NCBI GenBank assembly: GCA_964554185.1
Contig: CAZKNJ010000002.1
Coordinates: forward strand, 20,272-84,271
DNA from: CAZKNJ01 sp964554185
GTDB lineage: Bacteria > 4484-113
Direction: 5' to 3'
DNA length: 64,000 bases
Shown: positions 22,727-30,652 of the stretch, one piece after another
Layout: each line of letters starts with the position of its first letter
Position numbering within the stretch: position 1 is the first letter of the stretch
Position numbers and translations under genes: made by a program
The notes under the pieces: model-generated
What the model was told of the DNA's origin: nothing
The model's database searches: none
What the model saw: only the letters and a program-made list of their open reading frames with translations

Positions 22727-23728
22727 ATGGCACTTTCGCGCGCAGAAGTTTCGGCGGCACTCCAGGACGTGGAGACCGCCATCCGCGACATCCTGTTCGG
22801 CTCGGATGAGCTGGTGCTCAGCTACGTGCAGGACGTGGCGCAGGGCGTGGGCAAGCGGCTGCGGCCGCAGCTGCTCATCGTCTTCGCCGACATCTTCGGC
22901 GAGCCCGACCGCCGCACCACGGTGAACACCGCCGCCTGCTGCGAGCTTCTGCACACCGCGTCGCTCATCCACGACGACGTCATCGACTCCGCCGAGACCC
23001 GGCGCGGCCTGGTAACGCTCAACCGCCGCTACGGCAACGAGATTGCCGTCATCGTCGGCGACTACATCCTAGCGCTCGCTTTCCAGCGGCTCACGCGCAT
23101 CCGCGATTTCATGCTGCTGGAGCTGACGATGGCAACAAGCAAGCTTTTGGCGCTCGGCGTGATAGAAGAAGCGCGCAAGCGCAACCACCTGGAGCTGACC
23201 GAAGACGAATACCTGGAGATAATCTACTTCAAGACCGGCTCGCTGTTCACCCACGCCTGCGAGGCCGGGGCCTACCTGGGCGGCGCCAGCGAGGACGAGC
23301 TGGCCACCGTGCGCGACTTCGGGCGAGCTTTCGGCCAGGGCTTCCAGGTGGTGGACGACCTGCTGGACCTGACGCAGACCGAAGCCGAGGCGGGCAAGCC
23401 CACCTTCAACGACCTGAAGGAAGGGCGCATCACCCTGCCGGTCATCCACGCGATGGCGGTCAACCCGGCACGAACCACCGCGCTGGTCGGCGGCTTCCAG
23501 CGGGAACCGTTGGCGGAAAACGCGCAGCACTTCCGCGAGTGGCTGCACGAGTGCGGCGCGCTGAAATATACGCTCGCCCGCGCGGAGAGCTTCTTCGCCG
23601 AGTCCCGGCGGCAACTTGCCGCCATCGCCGCGAACGCCAAGAACCCCGCGAGCGCACTGCTCATCGAGCCGATGGTGGAGCAGGTCACCGCGCGGATACC
23701 CGCGTGGATTACCACGGGCGGGCGGTAG
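22727..23728 (+). CDS. Long-chain polyprenyl diphosphate synthase
   Basis: Extends an allylic diphosphate with isopentenyl diphosphate to make the side chain of a quinone or a carrier lipid. The 333-residue protein carries GVGKRLRPQLLIVFADIFG, the first aspartate-rich motif LLHTASLIHDDVID, the KTGSLFTHACEAGAYLGG region and the second aspartate-rich motif GQGFQVVDDLLDL. The residues before the first motif are small (Thr-Ala-Ser), consistent with a long product such as hepta- to octaprenyl. Upstream of rsmB by 26 bases, so co-transcription is likely. Confidence 0.9.
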   Translation: MALSRAEVSAALQDVETAIRDILFGSDELVLSYVQDVAQGVGKRLRPQLLIVFADIFGEPDRRTTVNTAACCELLHTASLIHDDVIDSAETRRGLVTLNRRYGNEIAVIVGDYILALAFQRLTRIRDFMLLELTMATSKLLALGVIEEARKRNHLELTEDEYLEIIYFKTGSLFTHACEAGAYLGGASEDELATVRDFGRAFGQGFQVVDDLLDLTQTEAEAGKPTFNDLKEGRITLPVIHAMAVNPARTTALVGGFQREPLAENAQHFREWLHECGALKYTLARAESFFAESRRQLAAIAANAKNPASALLIEPMVEQVTARIPAWITTGGR

Positions 23729-23754
23729 CGCGTGCCCTCTTCCCGGCAAAGCTG

Positions 23755-25221
23755 ATGAACGCGCATCCACCAAGCGAGCGCACTGCCGCCCTGTGGGCGC
23801 TCACGCAGCTTGATCCCTCTTCGCCGCTGTGCGCCACCCCTCAGCGCGGCGATGTCTCCGGCCTGCTGGAAGCGATATTGGAGGCGGACATCCTGGCGCC
23901 GAAGCACCGACCTTGGGTGCAGAACGCGCTGCTGACGCTGGGGCGCAACCTGCTGTTGGTGGACAGCTTGCTGGCGCCATTGCTGCAGAAGCGTCCGCTG
24001 CACCGCCTGCCGCCGCCATTGCGCAGCGTGCTGCGGTTGGGCGCGTCGGAGCTGCTCTTCGGCGACGCTCCGGCCTATGCGGTGGTGTCGTCGTGGGTGG
24101 ATGAAGGGCGCGCTGCCGGAGCCGCGGCCCACGCCAAGCTGGTGAATGCGGTGCTGCGCCGCGTCGCGGAGTTCGCCGAGCGCGCTGGAAAGAGCTTCGC
24201 CGCCGCTGATGCAGCCATTGCGGCACTGCCGGAATCCTCTGCGGCTATCGCCTGCGCCCGCATGCTGGCCTCCGGTGAACCCGCGCTGTTGGAGCGGCTG
24301 CCCGGCATCCCGGTTGAGCAACTCAGCCTGATTTCCTCGCTCCCGCTCTGGCTGCTGGAGATATGGCGCGAAACACAGGGCGAAGACTTCGCGCCGGTGC
24401 TGTCCTCACTGCAACGCCCGCACCGCCAGGCCCTGCGCTGGGATTACAGCGCGTTCAACCGCAAGCTTGATCCCGCTACTGCCGAGCTGGTGGCGCACTT
24501 GAAATCCACGGCGGAGCGCGTGGACTTCCTCGGCGCGGAATACATGCTCGCTCCCACCGGCGAAGCTTCGTCGCTGCGCAGCGCATTCAACGCCGGGTTG
24601 CTGTCGCTGCAAGGCGTGTCCAGCCAGGCGGTGCTGCACCGCTTCCCGCCGCCGACGGAGGGCATGGTGCTGGACGCCTGCGCCGGCTCCGGCATCAAGG
24701 CCACCGGCCTGGCGCTGATGATGGGCGGCGCTTCGCGGTTGGTCGCCTGCGACCTCTCGCCGGACAAGCTCAATGAGCTGGTCGCCAACTTTACCCGCCT
24801 GCGGCTGGAGCCCCCGCGCGCCTTCGCCTGCGACTTCACCGACGCGGGAGCTTGCGGCAGCTTGCAGGCAGGATTCGCTCAAGGCTTCGCTCGCATCTAC
24901 GTTGACGCGCCCTGCACCGGAACCGGTACGCTCCGCCGCTTGCCCTACAAGCGCTACCAGCTGCGCCCCGGCGACGCAGCCAGACTTGCGGAAACGCAAC
25001 TGAAGCTCATCCAATCCGCCGCGACGCTCCTTGCGCCCGACGGCGATATCGTCTACATTACTTGCAGCTTGCAGCGCGAGGAAAACGAGCTGGTGGTGGA
25101 GCAAGCCTGTGCCTCGGCCGGCCTCGGCATGGACGGCGAGCAGCTGTTCATCGCGCCGGTGCAGGACTGGCTTGAGGGAATGTACGCCGTGAGGTTAGTG
25201 AAACCCAGGTCCGGGTATTAG
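23755..25221 (+). CDS. rsmB: 16S rRNA (cytosine-967-C5)-methyltransferase RsmB
   Basis: A 488-residue enzyme with an N-terminal NusB-like RNA-binding domain (about 1-140; LRLGASELLFGDAPAYAVVS) and a C-terminal SAM-dependent methyltransferase domain. The SAM loop is MVLDACAGSGIKATGLALMM (Gly-rich), and the catalytic cysteines are in VDAPCTGTGTLRRLPYKRYQ and YITCSLQREENE, close to the family patterns PC(S)GTG and TCS. ATG 23755 gives a family-like N-terminus (MNAHPPSERTAALWAL); upstream in-frame sequence overlaps the previous gene and was discarded. Confidence 0.88.
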   Translation: MNAHPPSERTAALWALTQLDPSSPLCATPQRGDVSGLLEAILEADILAPKHRPWVQNALLTLGRNLLLVDSLLAPLLQKRPLHRLPPPLRSVLRLGASELLFGDAPAYAVVSSWVDEGRAAGAAAHAKLVNAVLRRVAEFAERAGKSFAAADAAIAALPESSAAIACARMLASGEPALLERLPGIPVEQLSLISSLPLWLLEIWRETQGEDFAPVLSSLQRPHRQALRWDYSAFNRKLDPATAELVAHLKSTAERVDFLGAEYMLAPTGEASSLRSAFNAGLLSLQGVSSQAVLHRFPPPTEGMVLDACAGSGIKATGLALMMGGASRLVACDLSPDKLNELVANFTRLRLEPPRAFACDFTDAGACGSLQAGFAQGFARIYVDAPCTGTGTLRRLPYKRYQLRPGDAARLAETQLKLIQSAATLLAPDGDIVYITCSLQREENELVVEQACASAGLGMDGEQLFIAPVQDWLEGMYAVRLVKPRSGY

Positions 25222-25325
25222 TCACAGTAGTGTAACTGGCGTTGCGGTCGCGCGGGTGTAGTGGTAGAATGCCCGGCGTCCCGTCCGGCCCGCAGCCTGT
25301 CGGGCTATTCTGTAAGGACAACCCA

Positions 25326-26198
25326 ATGCCAATGGCTATGCCGGAACCGAATACGATTGTCTACAAGAAGCGCTTATCACCCAACACCGTGCGCATTGAA
25401 GTCGTGGCTCCGCTGGTGGCGCATAAGGCCCTACCGGGCCAGTTCATCATCTTGCGCGTGCACGGACGCGGGGAACGCATTCCTCTCACCATTGCCGACA
25501 GCGACCCGGAGAAAGGCACGATTACGCTGCTGTTCCAAGAAGTCGGCGCCAGCACGCTTCAACTCGGCCTGATTGAAGAGGGCGGGAAGCTGCATGATGT
25601 CGTGGGCCCGCTGGGGCATCCCACGCCCATCAAGAACTACGGCACGGCGTGCGTGGTCGCGGGCGGGCTGGGCACCGCGGAGATGTATCCCATCGCCCGC
25701 GCCCTGCGCGAAGCGGGCAACCGCGTCGTCACTGTTGTCGGCGCGCGGCGGCAGGACCTGCTGGTGCTGCTGGAGGAGATGGAAAGCGTTTCCGACGAGC
25801 TCATCGTCACTACCGACGACGGCAGCTTCGGGCGCAAGGGCGTGGTCACCGAACCGCTCAAGGAGCTGGTGGACGATGGCAAGGTGGACTTCGTCATTAC
25901 CTGCGGGCCGGTGATAATGATGAAGTTCGTGGCCGCAGCCACGCGCGACGCCGGCATCCCGACCTTCGCCAGCCTCAACCCGATTATGGTGGACGGCACG
26001 GGGATGTGCGGCGCCTGCCGAGTGTCGCTGGGCGGGGTCACCAAGTTCGCCTGCGTGGACGGCCCGGACTTCGACGCCCACCAGGTGGACTTTGAGCTGC
26101 TGATGATGCGCCAGAAGGCGTTTTGCGAGTTTGAAAAACGCGCGCTGGAGCAGTGGCTGGCGGCGCATCCCGAACGCGCCCAGACCTGGCAGCAGTAA
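25326..26198 (+). CDS. nfnA: NfnA/SudB-type FAD and 2Fe-2S oxidoreductase subunit
   Basis: The 290-residue small subunit of a bifurcating NADH/ferredoxin:NADP+ oxidoreductase or sulfide dehydrogenase. The FAD-binding beta-barrel has RGERIPLTIADSDPEKGTIT, the NAD-binding fold has ACVVAGGLGTAEMYPIARAL, and the C-terminal 2Fe-2S cysteines are in GTGMCGACRVSLGG and FACVDGPDFDAHQVDF. The start at ATG 25326 has AAGGA eight bases upstream; two further in-frame ATGs follow within 12 bases. Twenty bases before the large subunit, forming an operon. Nfn versus Sud cannot be decided from sequence alone. Confidence 0.87.
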   Translation: MPMAMPEPNTIVYKKRLSPNTVRIEVVAPLVAHKALPGQFIILRVHGRGERIPLTIADSDPEKGTITLLFQEVGASTLQLGLIEEGGKLHDVVGPLGHPTPIKNYGTACVVAGGLGTAEMYPIARALREAGNRVVTVVGARRQDLLVLLEEMESVSDELIVTTDDGSFGRKGVVTEPLKELVDDGKVDFVITCGPVIMMKFVAAATRDAGIPTFASLNPIMVDGTGMCGACRVSLGGVTKFACVDGPDFDAHQVDFELLMMRQKAFCEFEKRALEQWLAAHPERAQTWQQ

Positions 26199-26218
26199 CA
26201 CTACCAACGGAACCTACT

Positions 26219-27721
26219 ATGGCGGACGATAAAGAGAATCTACAGGAAGCTGAAACCGGCGACGAGGAATCCGGCGCCAAGCAGCCGGTGGTCGGCCCCG
26301 ACGGCCTGACCCGCAAGGATCGCATGAAGATCAAGCGGCATGGGATGCCGGAGCAGACTCCCGAAGACCGCGTGCGCAACTTCAGCTCCGTCGTCCTCGG
26401 TTACGACGACGAGACCGCTTATGCCGAGGCGCAGCGCTGCCTGAACTGCAAGATACCGCGCTGCATTGACGGCTGCCCGGCGGAGATCGACATCCCCGGT
26501 TTCATCTACGCGGTGCTGGAGAACGACCTGGAGAAATCGTACCGGATACTCAAGGCAGCCAATGCGCTGCCCGCGGTTTGCGGCCGCGTCTGCCCGCAGG
26601 AAGCCCAGTGTGAGCTGACCTGCGTGCTGGCCAAGAAGAGCCCGGTGGCCATCGGCCGCCTGGAGCAGTACGTCGCCGAAAAGATGCTGGACCACTACGA
26701 GAAGGAGCCGCCGGAGATTGAGCATGTGCCCATCACCAAAGAGAAGGTCGCCGTCATCGGTGCTGGCCCGGCGGGCGTCACTGTGGCGATGGACCTTAAG
26801 CGGATGGGCTATGACGTCACCATTTTTGAGGCCTTGCACAAGCCCGGCGGCGTGCTCAACTACGGCATTCCGCCCTTCCGCCTGCCGCGCCGCATCCTCA
26901 ACGCCGAGCTCAACACCGTAGCCGGAATGGGCATCCACGTCCGCTGCAACATCGTCTTTGGCAAGACGCTCACTTACGACGATGTGATGGCGCAGGATTT
27001 CAAGGCCGTTTTCCTCGGCACCGGCGCGGGCCTGCCCAGCTTTATGGGCATTCCCGGCGAGAACTCCAACGGCGTCTATTCCGCTAACGAGTACCTGACC
27101 CGCGTGAACCTGATGGAGGCCTGGGACTTCCCCAACGCCGACACGCCGGTGTTCGTGGGCAAACACGTCTGCACCGTCGGCGCTGGCAACACGGCGATGG
27201 ACTCCGCCCGCGTTTCGCTGCGGATGCCGGGCGTGGAGAACAGCTACATCGTCTATCGCCGCACCAAGGATGAAGCGCCGGCCCGCCGTGAAGAGCTGCA
27301 CCACGCCGAGGAAGAAGGGGTGATCTTCAAGTTTCTCACCCAACCCATTGAGGTCATCCACGACGACAAGAACTGGATTACCGCGCTGAAGTGCATCCGC
27401 ATGGAGCTGGGCGAGCCCGACGAGAGCGGACGGCGGCGGCCCGTACCGGTGCCCGACACCGAGTTCACCATCCCGTGCGACACGCTGCTCATGGCCATCG
27501 GCCAGCGCCCCAATCCCATCGCGATGCGCAGCATCCCCGGCCTGGGGATCACGCGCTGGGGAACCGTCACGGTGGACGAAGAGACCATGATGACGGAGGT
27601 GCCGGGAGTGTTCGCCGGCGGGGACGTGACGGTCGGCGCATCCACTGTAATCATGGCCGTGGGCCACGGCAAGAAAGCCGCCAGAGGCATTGACGCATAC
27701 CTTTCGGGCCTCCGCGGTTAG
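26219..27721 (+). CDS. nfnB: NfnB/GltA-type NAD(P)-binding flavoprotein subunit
   Basis: A 500-residue partner of the preceding subunit. The N-terminal domain has two 4Fe-4S motifs, CLNCKIPRCIDGCPAEIDIP and AVCGRVCPQEAQCELTC. Then follow the FAD loop VAVIGAGPAGVTVAMDLKRM and the NAD(P) loop CTVGAGNTAMDSARVSLRM, with GDVTVGASTVIMAVGHG near the end. This is the glutamate-synthase small-subunit-like architecture. No large glutamate synthase subunit is present, so pairing with NfnA is the natural reading: transfer of electrons between NADH, NADPH and ferredoxin in the cytosol. An N-terminal extension of about 35 charged residues precedes the family core. Confidence 0.88.
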   Translation: MADDKENLQEAETGDEESGAKQPVVGPDGLTRKDRMKIKRHGMPEQTPEDRVRNFSSVVLGYDDETAYAEAQRCLNCKIPRCIDGCPAEIDIPGFIYAVLENDLEKSYRILKAANALPAVCGRVCPQEAQCELTCVLAKKSPVAIGRLEQYVAEKMLDHYEKEPPEIEHVPITKEKVAVIGAGPAGVTVAMDLKRMGYDVTIFEALHKPGGVLNYGIPPFRLPRRILNAELNTVAGMGIHVRCNIVFGKTLTYDDVMAQDFKAVFLGTGAGLPSFMGIPGENSNGVYSANEYLTRVNLMEAWDFPNADTPVFVGKHVCTVGAGNTAMDSARVSLRMPGVENSYIVYRRTKDEAPARREELHHAEEEGVIFKFLTQPIEVIHDDKNWITALKCIRMELGEPDESGRRRPVPVPDTEFTIPCDTLLMAIGQRPNPIAMRSIPGLGITRWGTVTVDEETMMTEVPGVFAGGDVTVGASTVIMAVGHGKKAARGIDAYLSGLRG

Positions 27722-27904
27722 CCGCGATATCTTGACGTTTTGACCGGACTGGAATTATCCGGTGGAATGTATTATAATTGTGCCTTGCAGGGGTTTGGCC
27801 CTATCGGGGGGTATGGCGATCGGGTGGACTGATTGCCGCCAGGCGGTTAGTTGTTTTCCGCATTCACCCAACGGGGCTTGGCAAACCATCGTTAATGTGT
27901 AACA

Positions 27905-27930
27905 ATACAGGTGTCGCAAATTGCCTGTAT
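27905..27930. promoter_or_regulatory. Candidate operator for the LexA-like repressor
   Basis: ATACAGG and CCTGTAT arms separated by 12 bases, with an inner GCAAATTGC palindrome, lying 20 bases before the repressor start. The region from 27722 to 27950 is AT-richer than its surroundings and also has a TATAAT at 27771-27776. The symmetry and position suggest autoregulation. Confidence 0.5.
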
Positions 27931-27950
27931 GGAATAAGTGGTGAGGTGAA

Positions 27951-28727
27951 ATGGCTAGACCTAAAGGTGTACCAAACAAACGTAAGAAGGCGAAAGTGCC
28001 GGGAGTTACTTTCGGCACTCTGATCCGCAGCCTGCGGATCAGGGAAGGCATGTCGCAGACCTCGTTTGCCAAGAGGCTGGATCTGCATCCTTCCTACATC
28101 TCGCGCCTGGAGGCGGGAATGCGCCGTCCTTCGCCCGAGGTTCTCAAGCAAATGAGCGTTCTGCTCAGGTGCCCCCATGAGCGTCTGATTCAGGTCAGCG
28201 GCATGGTAGCGGAGAACCTCCTCAGCGAGATTCGCCGCGGCCCCGTGGGCACGCTCTCCGGCGAGGTCCTGCAGCTTCGCAGCAGGCTCAAGCCGAAGAA
28301 AGAGAGCTCCGACATCCTCATCTCGGGCGACGTCAAGCCGCTGCCCGTGTATGATTCGGTGCCGGCCGGCGTGTCCGTGGAGAAGATCGCCAAAGCCGCC
28401 AAGGGCGGGTCCAAGGTGGAGTTTGTGGACTCGAGCATCGTCAAGGACGATGAGGCCTTTGCGATGGTCGTCAGCGGCAACTCCATGAAGGACGCGGGGA
28501 TTATGCACGGCGACATAGTGGTGATTTCGCCGAACTCCAACATCAAGAACGGCGACATCGCGCTCGTGGCCATCGGCCAGAAGGATGTCTCGCTGAAGCG
28601 CGTGTACATTGAGGGTGATTACGCCCTGCTGCACGCGGCCAACAGCGACTTCCCGCCCGTTATGCTGCCCTACCCCGACGGGGTCGAGCTGCTGGGCAAG
28701 GCCGTCTGGGTCCGCCGCAAGATGTAA
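27951..28727 (+). CDS. XRE-family repressor with LexA-like S24 peptidase domain
   Basis: A 258-residue repressor. After a basic N-terminus (MARPKGVPNKRKKAK) a helix-turn-helix lies at about 20-80 (GMSQTSFAKRLDLHPSYISR), and the S24 domain occupies about 125-258. Autocleavage residues are present: the Ala-Gly site in YDSVPAGVSVEK, the nucleophile Ser in VVSGNSMKDAGI and the general base Lys in DVSLKRVYIEG. Such proteins cleave themselves when RecA filaments form, and derepress target genes. The ribosome-binding site GAGGTG is at good distance. The DNA-binding domain is of the cI type rather than the winged-helix LexA type, so this could be a prophage-derived or stress regulator. Confidence 0.87.
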   Translation: MARPKGVPNKRKKAKVPGVTFGTLIRSLRIREGMSQTSFAKRLDLHPSYISRLEAGMRRPSPEVLKQMSVLLRCPHERLIQVSGMVAENLLSEIRRGPVGTLSGEVLQLRSRLKPKKESSDILISGDVKPLPVYDSVPAGVSVEKIAKAAKGGSKVEFVDSSIVKDDEAFAMVVSGNSMKDAGIMHGDIVVISPNSNIKNGDIALVAIGQKDVSLKRVYIEGDYALLHAANSDFPPVMLPYPDGVELLGKAVWVRRKM

Positions 28728-28738
28728 CGAAGCGCTTG

Positions 28739-28770
28739 AGCGGCCGGTCTTCTTTTACGGGCCGGCCGCT
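28739..28770 (+). terminator. Terminator-like hairpin after the LexA-like gene
   Basis: AGCGGCCGG and CCGGCCGCT form a 9-bp stem with a 14-base loop containing TCTTCTTTT. It sits 12 bases after the stop codon and between convergent genes. Confidence 0.5.
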
Positions 28771-28891
28771 TGATGCGCCTCCCTGCACCGGCAGCTGCGA
28801 AGCTGCGCGGGTAGTTCCGCCCACCGAGTGATAGCGAACTCGCTATTCGCCCCAGGAGCTGGCGGTCCAGTGGTTGGCGGCCGATGCCCTG

Positions 28892-29320
28892 CTACGCGAA
28901 AATGGCCCTGATGGCGTCCGCCCGCTCGTGGTCACGCGCCGCGTGCGCCACCACGCAGTCGTAATACGTGGGCAGATGGCAGTCAATTGGGAAGCCCAGC
29001 GTGCCCGGAGGCTTGTCGAAGTCATCGGGGGCAAGGTTCAGTATCTGGCTTTCCAGCAGGTGTTCCAGCGTCCGTATCAGCATTGAGGACTGATTCTTGG
29101 ACATAAACGCTGTAGGCACGGCCGGCACGCCCTGCGCCCCCAGGCCGATAGCCATCATCTTCTTGTCATCGGCGACCAGCTTGGAGTAGTCGGCGGCGCT
29201 GTGTCCGCTTTCGTCCTTCTCGTTGATGAAGGCGTAGTCGCTGGGAACGTCCGCGATGGCCTGCAGCACGTCGCGACTGGAAGCCGCAACCAGATTCTTC
29301 AACTCCTGATTCACAGACAT
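28892..29320 (-). CDS. Hypothetical protein (142 residues)
   Basis: Not recognised. The protein looks cytosolic and largely helical, with MSVNQELKNLVAASSRDVLQ, KLVADDKKMMAIGLGAQGVP and LIRTLEHLLESQILNLAPDD. Three Cys or His-rich stretches near the end (FPIDCHLPTYYDCVVAHAAR, then HERADAIRAIFA) could bind a metal; CH, C and H are the only such residues in a short run. Its ATG directly follows the stop of the TPR gene (TAG-ATG), with GGAG upstream, so the two are coupled and probably act together. Confidence 0.6.
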   Translation of the reverse strand: MSVNQELKNLVAASSRDVLQAIADVPSDYAFINEKDESGHSAADYSKLVADDKKMMAIGLGAQGVPAVPTAFMSKNQSSMLIRTLEHLLESQILNLAPDDFDKPPGTLGFPIDCHLPTYYDCVVAHAARDHERADAIRAIFA

Positions 29321-30043
29321 CTATTTTCTCCTTGTCTTGTGGAATTGCTCTGAGCGTTGTTGCCACTCGTCCAGCACCGGATTCTGTTTGGACTGCTCCT
29401 CTTTGATGCGCGCCGCCTCCCGCCGAAACGCGGCCGCCTCATCCTTGCGGCCTTCCTCTTCCAGGAAGCCGGCGTAAGCCTCCAGATTCTCCAAGTCCTC
29501 CGGCGCGGCTTCACGCGCCTGTTTGAATCTCATCTCCGCCTCATCCTTCTTGCCTTCTTTTGCAAGCACCTGAGCGAGTGTTGAAAGCGCAGCTTCATCG
29601 TTGGGTGCAAACTCAAGCGCGAGGAGCAGCTCCTCCTTGGCCTCTTCAAGCTTGCCCTGGCGCAGATACAAGTCGCCCAGGTTGTTGTGCGGGTTGAAGT
29701 AGTCCCTGATGGCCAGCGCTTGCCGGTAGGCTTTCTCCGCCTCGTCGTACCGTCCTAGAAGGCACAGGACACATCCGAGGTTGTTACGCGCTCTGGCGTA
29801 CTCCGGATCCAGCTCAATGGCACGCAAGTACTGCTCCTCCGCCTCTTCGTATTGCTCGTAGTGCTGGAGTATCCGCCCGTAGTTGTAATGAGCCAGGCAG
29901 TCGTCAAAGCCAGCGTCAATCGACCAGCGGTAGAGCCTCCTGACCACGGGCCAGAACTTCTTTGGTGTATCGATCAACTCAATTGCGCGGTAGAAAACGG
30001 CTTTGCCTTTATCAGGGAAGCCGCCGTCATTCGGTTGGCTCAT
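29321..30043 (-). CDS. Tetratricopeptide-repeat protein
   Basis: A 240-residue protein of TPR helices. Clear repeats are AHYNYGRILQHYEQYEEAEE, ARNNLGCVLCLLGRYDEAEK, PHNNLGDLYLRQGKLEEAKE and ALSTLAQVLAKEGKKDEAEM, each about 34 residues. TPR arrays mediate protein-protein contact. The start was put at ATG 30043 (MSQPNDGGFPDKGKAV); a TTG upstream would add seven residues. Followed without a gap by the 142-residue hypothetical gene, a likely partner. Confidence 0.75.
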   Translation of the reverse strand: MSQPNDGGFPDKGKAVFYRAIELIDTPKKFWPVVRRLYRWSIDAGFDDCLAHYNYGRILQHYEQYEEAEEQYLRAIELDPEYARARNNLGCVLCLLGRYDEAEKAYRQALAIRDYFNPHNNLGDLYLRQGKLEEAKEELLLALEFAPNDEAALSTLAQVLAKEGKKDEAEMRFKQAREAAPEDLENLEAYAGFLEEEGRKDEAAAFRREAARIKEEQSKQNPVLDEWQQRSEQFHKTRRK

Positions 30044-30184
30044 AAGTGGATCAGGCTCCCACAACCGTCATATGAGAGTTGCGTCACTCATTAGTTTACC
30101 ACAATAGGAGCTTTGGGCAACATGCAGGCGGCGGATTTCCGCCCGCAGATTCCAGCACCCCCACTACGTCGCGCGTTTCTGCGG

Positions 30185-30251
30185 TATAATCAAGGTGAAA
30201 GGCGCTCAAATCCATTGGAGAGCGCAGGGGCCGGAAAACGGCCCCATTTCT
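30185..30251 (+). ncRNA. Candidate small RNA with terminator
   Basis: TATAAT at 30185-30190 is followed by two perfect hairpins: GCGCTC-12 nt-GAGCGC (30202-30225) and GGGGCCG-gaaaa-CGGCCCC (30227-30245), then ATTTCTTC. The strand is opposite to both flanking genes. It looks like a short independent transcript, or a leader that ends in a terminator. The second hairpin may also terminate the minus-strand NifX operon. No similarity to a known RNA family is recognised. Confidence 0.35.
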
Positions 30252-30280
30252 TCAAGCGCCGCTCCCACTCCTCGGAACGG

Positions 30281-30652
30281 CTATCCATCGGAGCCGGTGC
30301 AGCCGTGCCCTTCACCATGGTCGCATGGACTCTCACCGGTCTGCAAATTGCCTTCCAGGAATTCCGCCACCACCTGCTCGACATCATCGCTTAGAGCGCC
30401 GATTACAACTTCAATGCCGTGCTGTGTAAACAGGTTTACCGCGCGAGGCCCCATGCCGCTTGCCAGCACGTGCGTGACGCCGTGCTCGGCTAGGAGAGCC
30501 GGGAAGGCACCCGGCGCGTGAACGGGACTCTGAACACTGTTGCGTCCCGTAATCTGCCGGGTTTCCGGATCAATATCGATCAGGATGAAGCCTTCACAGC
30601 GTCCGAAATGCGGGCTTAACCTTCCGCCCGCCATTGGCAGCGCAATCCTCAT
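30281..30652 (-). CDS. NifX-like dinitrogenase iron-molybdenum cofactor domain protein
   Basis: A 123-residue protein of the NifX/NifB-C-terminal fold: MRIALPMAGGRLSPHFGRCE, then FILIDIDPETRQITGRNSVQ and THVLASGMGPRAVNLFTQHG. In anaerobes without nitrogenase, such proteins accompany Mrp-like ATPases and are thought to handle iron-sulfur or other metal clusters. The tail is rich in His, Cys and Gly (ESPCDHGEGHGCTGSDG) and could bind a metal. It overlaps the preceding ATPase gene by four bases and ends the operon. Confidence 0.85.
   Translation of the reverse strand: MRIALPMAGGRLSPHFGRCEGFILIDIDPETRQITGRNSVQSPVHAPGAFPALLAEHGVTHVLASGMGPRAVNLFTQHGIEVVIGALSDDVEQVVAEFLEGNLQTGESPCDHGEGHGCTGSDG

Noticed and set aside
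25242..25300. tRNA-like sequence GGGTGTAGTGGTAGAATGC before nfnA
   Set aside because: It resembles a D-arm, but no acceptor-stem partner or T-arm follows, so no cloverleaf can be formed.
27733..27776. Classical sigma-70 promoter upstream of the LexA-like gene
   Set aside because: TATAAT and TTGAC-like elements are present but the spacing is wrong; retained only as a note on the AT-rich leader.
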